Below are positions 37,302-42,237 of a stretch of 42,237 nucleotides of DNA, one piece after another. Position 1 is the stretch's first letter; every line of letters begins with the position of its first letter. The translations under genes and the position numbers were made by a program. The notes under the pieces are model-generated. The model ran no database searches. It saw only the letters and a list, made by a program, of their open reading frames with translations, and was not told the DNA's origin. Origin of the DNA: Rubrivivax sp. (lineage in GTDB: Bacteria; Pseudomonadota; Gammaproteobacteria; Burkholderiales; Burkholderiaceae_C); the NCBI GenBank assembly GCA_024641965.1, contig JAHECC010000016.1:1-42237 (forward strand). Reading direction: 5' to 3'.

Positions 37302-37807
37302 GCCAATCCCGAGATCCCATCGATTCCATGCAGCGCAAGATCGACTCGCGTGCCGAGTTTGATGCCGGGCTGCACGAACTGGTCGACCTGGCCCTGCAGC
37401 GCAGCGCGCACAGCATGCTCTGGGTCGATCGGGATTTTGCGGAGTGGCCGCTCGATGCCCCTGAACTGCTGGCGCAACTGAGCGATTGGTTGCGCCAGCC
37501 GCAGCGCCGCCTGGTGCTGTTGGCCACGGACTTCGGCGAGGTGCAGCGCCGACGCGCACGCTTCGTCGCCTGGTATCGCCTCTGGTCGCACACCGTCACT
37601 GCGTTCGGCCCAGCCGACGAAGTCGACGCGAACCTGCCGACGGTGGCATGGGCCGAATCCGCCGCGATGCTGCATCTGTCGGATCGCGAGCATTGGCGTG
37701 GCTGGATCAGCTCGGATGGGCCCACCCTGCGCCAGTGGCATGACCAGATTGACGCGGTTCTGCAACGTTCGGCACCAGCCTTTCCGGTGACCACGCTGGG
37801 TCTATAG
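37298..37807 (+). CDS. Conserved protein of unknown function, coupled to the uL16-type hydroxylase
   Basis: A 169-residue acidic/aromatic protein I do not recognise with certainty. It contains EFDAGLHELVDLALQRSAHSMLWVDRDF, AELL-type helices (DAPELLAQLSDWLRQ), a hydrophobic strand RRLVLLATDF, and a Trp-rich segment RARFVAWYRLWSH with later HWRGWISSDGP. No catalytic motif is evident. The alternation of helix and strand loosely recalls half of a phospholipase-D-like fold, but no HKD motif is present. AGGAG (37288-37292) lies five bases before the ATG, which overlaps the hydroxylase stop by ATGA, so the two are co-translated. The coupling is the best clue to its role. Confidence 0.65.
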   Translation: MSQSRDPIDSMQRKIDSRAEFDAGLHELVDLALQRSAHSMLWVDRDFAEWPLDAPELLAQLSDWLRQPQRRLVLLATDFGEVQRRRARFVAWYRLWSHTVTAFGPADEVDANLPTVAWAESAAMLHLSDREHWRGWISSDGPTLRQWHDQIDAVLQRSAPAFPVTTLGL

Positions 37808-37826
37808 GGTAATCCACTAGATTCCG

Positions 37827-37832
37827 TATAAT
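37827..37832 (+). promoter_or_regulatory. -10 element upstream of the Ala-rich lipoprotein
   Basis: A perfect TATAAT in TTCCGTATAATCCAG lies 120 bases before the lipoprotein start. The expected -35 position has no TTGACA-like sequence. The spacing implies a leader of about 110 bases. Confidence 0.4.
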
Positions 37833-37952
37833 CCAGTATTGGCGTGGGCTGGTTGCGACTGGCTTTGCCGACGTTGCCGGGCTCGCGCTTTCAAGACGGA
37901 CCGGCAGCGGACTCCGCTCAGCTTTCAATCCAAGTATTCGAGGTTTTCCCCT

Positions 37953-38234
37953 ATGAACAAGTCACTCGCCCTGGCCGCCATCGTGGCCGCCGTTGCCCTG
38001 GCCGCCTGCGGCAAGAAGGAAGAAATGGCTGCCACGCCGGCGGCTGCCGCCGCGTCGGCCGTCGAAGCGGTTGCTCCTGTGGCAGCTGCAGCCGCCTCGG
38101 CCGTTGCCGGCGCCGCCGATACCGCCGCATCGGCGAGTGTCGATGCGGCCGCCGCCGCTGCTGCGGCGGTGGCCGAAGCCAAAGACGCCGCCGCCAAGGC
38201 AATGGACGCTGCCGCCTCCGCCGCCAAGCAGTAA
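37953..38234 (+). CDS. Small alanine-rich lipoprotein
   Basis: A 93-residue protein, roughly half alanine. The N-terminus is a lipoprotein signal (MNKSLALAAIVAAVALAAC) with lipobox LAAC and Cys19, followed by charged GKKEEM. The rest is low-complexity AAA-rich helix with spaced Lys, Glu and Asp (AEAKDAAAKAMDAAASAAKQ), likely a single long amphipathic helix. This recalls small outer-membrane lipoproteins such as Lpp, but no clear heptad and no C-terminal Lys-Tyr-Arg anchor are seen (it ends in KQ). The protein is probably expressed well: perfect -10 and a strong terminator flank it. Function unknown. Confidence 0.7.
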   Translation: MNKSLALAAIVAAVALAACGKKEEMAATPAAAAASAVEAVAPVAAAAASAVAGAADTAASASVDAAAAAAAAVAEAKDAAAKAMDAAASAAKQ

Positions 38235-38271
38235 GGCGAGCCTGAGTTCGTCCGCGAAAGCGGAAGGCAAT

Positions 38272-38299
38272 GAAGAAGCCGCCCTCGGGCGGCTTCTTC
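38272..38299. terminator. Bidirectional intrinsic terminator between the Ala-rich lipoprotein and bamC
   Basis: Arms GAAGAAGCCGCC (38272-38283) and GGCGGCTTCTTC (38288-38299) form a perfect 12-base-pair stem with loop CTCG. It lies 37 bases after the lipoprotein stop and 24 before the bamC stop on the other strand. The downstream T-tract is weak but the stem itself ends in CTTCTTC. Confidence 0.7.
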
Positions 38300-38323
38300 A
38301 ATTGGGAACCAGCGTGCGCGCGG

Positions 38324-39463
38324 CTACTTCAGCTCCTCGACCAGTTTGGCGACGATGCGCTTGCTGTTCTCGCTGGCATCGGGTGCGCCCTGCGAGTCGA
38401 GCACCGCGACGATGGTCTTGCCACCTTCGCCCTTCAGTGCCAACCGATACTTCACGGCGGCACTGCTGCTGTCGGCCTTGCTGCCGAACAGGTTCGACAG
38501 AAAGCCGCTGTCTTCCTTGCCGGCGCTGGCCGGATCGACATAGCGCACGAAATACAGGCCCGCCGCGCGGTCGCGGTCTTCCACGGTAAAGCCCGAACGG
38601 TCGAGCGCGATGCCCACACGGCGCCAGGCACGGTCCAGACCGTCGTCGACCTCCATCGCGGCGCCCGGCTGCGTGCTGAGCACGCGCGCGCGTGCCGGCG
38701 CCTTGACCACCGTTTCGGGGTTGGCCACGGCGGTGCGGGCCTGGGCCTCGGTGGCGCCCAGCTTGACCAGCATGCGTGACAGCATCTCGGCTTCCATCAC
38801 CGGATCATTCGGCCGCACCTGCCAGGTGGTGGCGTCCTTCTGTGGCGTGGTGTACACCTCTTCCATGCCCCTGTGCGTGACGAAGATCTCGCTGCCGGTG
38901 GACGTGCGTTCCACGCGCGTGCGGTACTGGTCGAGCTCGCCGGTGGAGTACACCGAGTCCAGCACCGAGCCAATGGTCTTGCGGATGACGTCCTGCGGCA
39001 GCTTGGCGCGGTTCTCCGCCCAGTTGGTTTCCATCGTCCCGGCGGCGGCATCGTTCTTCACCAGCGTGAAGCCCAGGTCCTGCCAGAAAGTGACGATCTG
39101 AGGCCAGACCACGTCCGGCGCCTTCGGCACGATCAGCCAGCGCTTGTCGCCGTCGCGTTCGACCCTGTATTCGCCCACGGCCAGCGGTGCCACCCTGCCG
39201 GCGGGCGCCGGGCCCGAGCCTGCGCGCGCCGTGCCACCGGCGGGCAGCGCACTCGCGCTGACCACACCGCTCTGGGTTTGGTAGCGGCCCTCGCGATTGA
39301 GCTGGGCCAGGTCCGGCGGCACTTCGAGCGGGTTGACCTTCGTCGCGCCGGAGCGGTAGTCCACCCGCTCGCCCTCCGTGAGGCCGCTGAACGAGCATCC
39401 GGCCAGGGCCAAGGCCAGCGCACACAGGACGGGCAGGGTGCGGGCACCGATGAAACAATTCAC
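38324..39463 (-). CDS. bamC: Outer membrane protein assembly factor BamC
   Basis: A 379-residue lipoprotein (NlpB family) of the BAM complex that inserts beta-barrel proteins into the outer membrane. The lipobox is LAGC with Cys23 after LPVLCALALALAG. The conserved N-terminal BamC lead-in is VDYRSG...VNPLEVPPDLAQL, followed by the two helix-grip domains (KAPDVVWPQIVTFWQDLGFTLVKND and AWRRVGIALDRSGFTVEDRDRAAGLYFVRYVD). The frame has no ATG at the right place; GTG 39463 with GGAGA (39471-39475) seven bases before it gives the correct start. It directly follows dapA, the classic dapA-bamC operon. Confidence 0.92.
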   Translation of the reverse strand: MNCFIGARTLPVLCALALALAGCSFSGLTEGERVDYRSGATKVNPLEVPPDLAQLNREGRYQTQSGVVSASALPAGGTARAGSGPAPAGRVAPLAVGEYRVERDGDKRWLIVPKAPDVVWPQIVTFWQDLGFTLVKNDAAAGTMETNWAENRAKLPQDVIRKTIGSVLDSVYSTGELDQYRTRVERTSTGSEIFVTHRGMEEVYTTPQKDATTWQVRPNDPVMEAEMLSRMLVKLGATEAQARTAVANPETVVKAPARARVLSTQPGAAMEVDDGLDRAWRRVGIALDRSGFTVEDRDRAAGLYFVRYVDPASAGKEDSGFLSNLFGSKADSSSAAVKYRLALKGEGGKTIVAVLDSQGAPDASENSKRIVAKLVEELK

Positions 39464-39531
39464 GTTCGGGTCTCCAGAGCGCCGCAGGCGGCGCGCGATA
39501 CAGGCATCTGTGAGGTGACGATGCACCAGTG

Positions 39532-40413
39532 TCAGCGCAGGCCGCTGGCGCGCAGCGCCTTCTCGACCCGTGTCTGCCCGGCTTCGGTCAGCGGCAGGAT
39601 CGGCAAGCGCATGCTGTTGGTGCACAGATCCAGTTGCGACATGGCCCACTTGGTGGGCGCCGGGCTGGACTCGCAGAACAATTCGCCATGCAAAGGCAGC
39701 AGCCGCAGGTGGATTTCGGCGGCGCGCCGCGCGTTGCCTTCGATGGCGGCGATGCACATCTCGTGCATCAGCCGCGGCGCCACGTTGGCGGTCACGCTGA
39801 CGTTGCCATGCCCGCCCAGCAGCATCAGCGCCACAGCGGTGTTGTCGTCACCCGAGTAGATTGAAAACCCCTTCGGCGCCTGCTTGATCAGCCAGGCCGC
39901 GCGGGCGATGTCGCCGGTGGCCTCCTTGATGCCGACGATGCCATCGACCTGCGCCAGGCGCATCACCGTGTCGTGCTGCACGTCGGCGACGGTGCGACCC
40001 GGGACGTTGTACAGCACCACCGGAATGTCCACCGCCTCGGCGATGGCGCGGAAGTGCCGGTAGATGCCTTCCTGCGAGGGCTTGTTGTAGTAGGGCACGA
40101 CCTGCAACGTGCAGTCGGCGCCGACCTGCTTGGCAAAGCGCGACAGCTCGATCGCCTCGGCCGTCGCGTTGCCACCCGCGCCGGCCATGATCGGCACGCG
40201 CCCGGCCGCATGTTCGACCGACACGCGGATGATCTCGCAATGCTCGTCGACGGTGACCGTGGGTGACTCGCCCGTGGTGCCGACCACGCCGATGCAGTCG
40301 GTGCCCTCGGCGATGTGCCAGTCGATCAGCTTGCGCAGCGTCGCATAGTCCACGCTGCCGTCTTCGTGCATCGGCGTGACCAGGGCCACGATGCTGCCAA
40401 CTATTGCATTCAT
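39532..40413 (-). CDS. dapA: 4-hydroxy-tetrahydrodipicolinate synthase
   Basis: A 293-residue aldolase-type enzyme that condenses pyruvate with aspartate-semialdehyde, the first step of diaminopimelate and lysine synthesis. The active residues are visible: Thr46 and Thr47 in GTTGES, Tyr135 and Arg140 in VLYNVPGRT, and the Schiff-base Lys163 in [27 protein letters not shown] and [20 protein letters not shown] complete the signature. AGGAA lies five bases before ATG 40413 and TAAAAT at 40436-40441 is a likely -10. bamC follows 68 bases downstream. Confidence 0.96.
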   Translation of the reverse strand: MNAIVGSIVALVTPMHEDGSVDYATLRKLIDWHIAEGTDCIGVVGTTGESPTVTVDEHCEIIRVSVEHAAGRVPIMAGAGGNATAEAIELSRFAKQVGADCTLQVVPYYNKPSQEGIYRHFRAIAEAVDIPVVLYNVPGRTVADVQHDTVMRLAQVDGIVGIKEATGDIARAAWLIKQAPKGFSIYSGDDNTAVALMLLGGHGNVSVTANVAPRLMHEMCIAAIEGNARRAAEIHLRLLPLHGELFCESSPAPTKWAMSQLDLCTNSMRLPILPLTEAGQTRVEKALRASGLR

Positions 40414-40435
40414 TCGAGTTCCTAACAATCTGCCG

Positions 40436-40441
40436 ATTTTA
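40436..40441 (-). promoter_or_regulatory. -10 element of dapA
   Basis: TAAAAT on the minus strand (5 of 6 to TATAAT), 22 bases before the dapA ATG, in GCGCGTAAAATCGGCAG. The -35 region is not convincing. Confidence 0.35.
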
Positions 40442-40457
40442 CGCGCTGGCGCGGGCC

Positions 40458-41006
40458 TCAAGCCGGCAGCGCGTGGCGCGGCGGCAGCGCGCTGCCCTCG
40501 TCCATCGCCACTGCTGCGATGCGTTGGACGAAACGAGGCGGTGCTTCGGCAAAGCCGTCTTCGTAGGCCACGATGCGCAGCCCGTCGGCCAGCTGAAGCA
40601 ATTCGCCGTGGTGCAACAGGAAGTCGGCGCGCGCCGGCCGACCGACGCTCTCATTGCCCGCAGCGAAGGTCTCGTAGAGCAGCACGCCGCCGTCGGCCAG
40701 CGATTCGCGCAGCCGCGGCCACAGCGGCCGCCACAGGTAGTTGGTGACGACCAGCGCATCGAAGCGCCGGCCGGGCAGTGGCCAGGGCCCGCCTTCGATA
40801 TCGGCAATGCAGACTTCAGCGATGCCCTGCAGGGCGCCCAGCGCCTCGGCGTCACGGTCCAGCGCCGTCAGCACGAAGCCTTGTTCGGCCAGCCAGCGCA
40901 CATGGCGCCCGCTGCCGCAGGCCACGTCGAGCACGTTGCCGCCCGGGTGGATGAGGTGGGCCCAGCGGCAGATCCAGGGCGAGGGCGCGGCGATCGGGGG
41001 GTGCAT
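40458..41006 (-). CDS. SAM-dependent methyltransferase (small, class I)
   Basis: A 182-residue methyltransferase. Motif I is [19 protein letters not shown] near residue 26, followed by [11 protein letters not shown] (ribose-binding Asp), [16 protein letters not shown] (adenine strand) and [19 protein letters not shown] (post-motif III). The compact form and the ending with [27 protein letters not shown] suggest a Tellurite-resistance/TehB-like or UbiG-like enzyme with a small substrate. Its ATG abuts the stop of the 44-residue membrane peptide gene (TGA immediately before ATG on the minus strand), so it is translated with the MFS gene. Confidence 0.78.
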   Translation of the reverse strand: MHPPIAAPSPWICRWAHLIHPGGNVLDVACGSGRHVRWLAEQGFVLTALDRDAEALGALQGIAEVCIADIEGGPWPLPGRRFDALVVTNYLWRPLWPRLRESLADGGVLLYETFAAGNESVGRPARADFLLHHGELLQLADGLRIVAYEDGFAEAPPRFVQRIAAVAMDEGSALPPRHALPA

Positions 41007-41141
41007 TCAGAAGCACGCCCAGAGGCGGTTGGCCAGGTCGACCGCCAGGTGCGGATTCAGGTAGCTGAGAAAGACCGCGCCGAGCGCGGCCGCCGCCAGC
41101 AAGCCCGCGGCCACTTGCAGGGCGCGGCGCGGCAGCTTCAT
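41007..41141 (-). CDS. Small membrane peptide (44 aa)
   Basis: A 44-residue peptide: basic MKLPRRA, then a hydrophobic stretch QVAAGLLAAAALGAVFLSYL, then NPHLAVDLANRLWACF. One membrane helix with the basic end inside is predicted. The ATG at 41141 overlaps the MFS stop by ATGA and its stop touches the methyltransferase ATG, so it fits the operon exactly. No function known; no homologue recalled with certainty. Confidence 0.55.
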   Translation of the reverse strand: MKLPRRALQVAAGLLAAAALGAVFLSYLNPHLAVDLANRLWACF

Positions 41142-42237
41142 GTCGGCTGCCACGCCGGGCGCACGATCGGCGTCTCGCGCACCGGCCAATTCAGTGCCGC
41201 GGCCGCCAGGCCCAGCGCCACCGCCAGCCACCAGACGATGTCGTAGCTACCGCTCGTCTCGTACAGCGTGCCGCCGAGCCAGGCGCCGAGGAAGGAGCCG
41301 AACTGGTGGTTCAGGAACACGATGCCGCCGAGCATCGACATGTACTGCACGCCGAAGATCTGCGCCACCACGGCATTCGTCGGCGGCACGGTGGACAGCC
41401 ACAGCAGCCCCATCGCCGAGGCGAACAGGTACACGCTCCACGGCGACAGCGGTGCCAGCAGGAAGGCCACGATGACCGCCGAGCGCAGCAGGTAGATCAC
41501 CGACAGGATGCGCGGCTTGGACACACGCTGCCCCAGGCTGCCGGCGATGTAAGTGCCGAAGATGTTGAACAGCCCGATCAGCGCCAGCGCAGTGCTGGCG
41601 ACGGTGGGCGACAGGCCGTTGTCCTTCAGGTAGCTGGGCATGTGCACGCCGATGAACACCACCTGGAAGCCGCAGACGAAGTAGCCGGCCGTGAGCAGCC
41701 TGAAGCTGCGGTGGCCGAAGGCCTCGCGCAGCGCCGAGCCGATGCTCTGCGGCGCGCCATGCGTGCCCGGTGGGTGCTTTGGTTCGCGCAGGCCGAAGGC
41801 CAGCGGCAGGATCAGCAACGCGGCGAAGCCGAGCACGAACAGCGCGTTCTGCCAGCCCAGCCCGCCGATCAGCCAGTTCTCCACCGGCACCATCAGGAAC
41901 TGGCCGAAGGAGCCGGCGGCCGCCGTCACGCCCATCGCCCACGAGCGCTTCTCGGGCGCGACGTTGCGCGCGATGACGCCGAAGACGATGGCGTAGGTGG
42001 TGCCCGCCTGCGCCATGCCGATCAGCAACCCGGCGCTGCCGGTGAAGGCCAGGCCTGAGGTGGCGAGTGCCATCAGCACCAACCCCACCGCATAAAGCAG
42101 GCCGCCGACGATGAGCACGCGGAACGCGCCGTAGCGGTCGGCGACCATGCCGGCGAAAGGCCCGGCGACGCCCCAGGCCAGGTTCTGGATGGCCAGCGCG
42201 AAGCCGAAGGTCTCGCGCGTCCAGCCGCGATCCATCG
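41138..42237 (-). CDS. MFS transporter, C-terminal portion (5' end outside window)
   Basis: About 365 residues of a major facilitator transporter, cut at the right edge. About eleven hydrophobic segments remain. The loop 2-3 motif (GMVADRYGAFRVLIVGG) is present in the family form G-x-x-x-D-R-x-G-x-x. A second family loop lies in the C-terminal half (AGSLGQRVSKPRILSVIYL). The preceding helix, FGFALAIQNLAWGVAGPFAG, recalls the oxalate/formate or nitrate-type MFS groups, though the substrate is unknown. It is the first visible gene of the operon that continues with the small peptide and the methyltransferase. Confidence 0.85.
   Translation of the reverse strand, partial: MDRGWTRETFGFALAIQNLAWGVAGPFAGMVADRYGAFRVLIVGGLLYAVGLVLMALATSGLAFTGSAGLLIGMAQAGTTYAIVFGVIARNVAPEKRSWAMGVTAAAGSFGQFLMVPVENWLIGGLGWQNALFVLGFAALLILPLAFGLREPKHPPGTHGAPQSIGSALREAFGHRSFRLLTAGYFVCGFQVVFIGVHMPSYLKDNGLSPTVASTALALIGLFNIFGTYIAGSLGQRVSKPRILSVIYLLRSAVIVAFLLAPLSPWSVYLFASAMGLLWLSTVPPTNAVVAQIFGVQYMSMLGGIVFLNHQFGSFLGAWLGGTLYETSGSYDIVWWLAVALGLAAAALNWPVRETPIVRPAWQPT

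Noticed and set aside
38000-38230. GCC-rich tandem repeat, possibly a DNA satellite or CRISPR-like array
   Set aside because: The periodicity reflects Ala codons of the small lipoprotein; there are no spacers or identical repeats.

Overview
This window looks like a chromosomal segment of a high-GC betaproteobacterium, most likely Burkholderiales (Comamonadaceae, Rubrivivax or Leptothrix-like). The reasons are the GC-rich codon use, typical core linkages (coaBC-dut, dapA-bamC, waaA next to a TolC-type gene) and a tandem pair of small secreted 'EVKKE...EANKAG' repeat proteins of a kind I associate with this order. I see no insertion sequence, integrase, phage gene or CRISPR array. The window holds about 44 protein genes and one tRNA, packed tightly and often joined by ATGA start/stop overlaps.

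Layout. 1-3042: the end of a zinc alcohol dehydrogenase, a GNAT acetyltransferase, an acetolactate-synthase-like ThDP enzyme and a methyltransferase. 3420-4420: two tandem paralogous secreted repeat proteins separated by a hairpin terminator. 4468-7318 (minus): a coupled alkylation-repair operon (Ada/AraC/AlkA fusion, then O6-alkylguanine methyltransferase, then an EamA transporter). 7450-10153: phosphomannomutase/phosphoglucomutase and Kdo transferase (WaaA). 10167-17346 (minus): TetR regulator, RND adaptor, RND pump, a PIMT-like methyltransferase and a TolC-type outer membrane channel. 17477-22065 (plus, divergent): a MacA-like adaptor with a large duplicated helical insertion, its ABC ATPase and permease, and a DUF1439 protein. 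22122-24855: undecaprenyl-diphosphatase, a GST, TrmB and a LEA-type lipoprotein.

24959-26927 is the most suggestive accessory block. It has an ECF sigma factor coupled to a soluble zinc-finger anti-sigma factor, divergent from a stand-alone flavodiiron-type (ODP) di-iron protein. 27104-28203: tRNA-Gly(CCC) and a degenerate GGDEF protein. 28226-35583: glutaryl-CoA dehydrogenase, alaS, a ChaN-like protein, a UPF0149/SEC-C protein, coaBC and dut. 35596-37807: a SlyD-like isomerase, a uL16-type JmjC hydroxylase and an unknown protein coupled to it. 37953-42237: an Ala-rich lipoprotein, bamC, dapA, a methyltransferase, a 44-aa membrane peptide and an MFS transporter that runs off the right end.

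How the genes work together. Much of the window serves the envelope: LPS core (waaA), peptidoglycan precursors (uppP, dapA), outer membrane assembly (bamC), and two exporters that could share the neighbouring outer-membrane channel. The TetR operator lies over the TetR gene's own likely promoter. The best candidates for something undescribed are the di-iron/ECF/anti-sigma block, the MacA protein with two Spy/CpxP-like repeats built into it, and the unknown partner of the ribosomal oxygenase. Gene functions here rest on motif recognition by eye; no database search was run.
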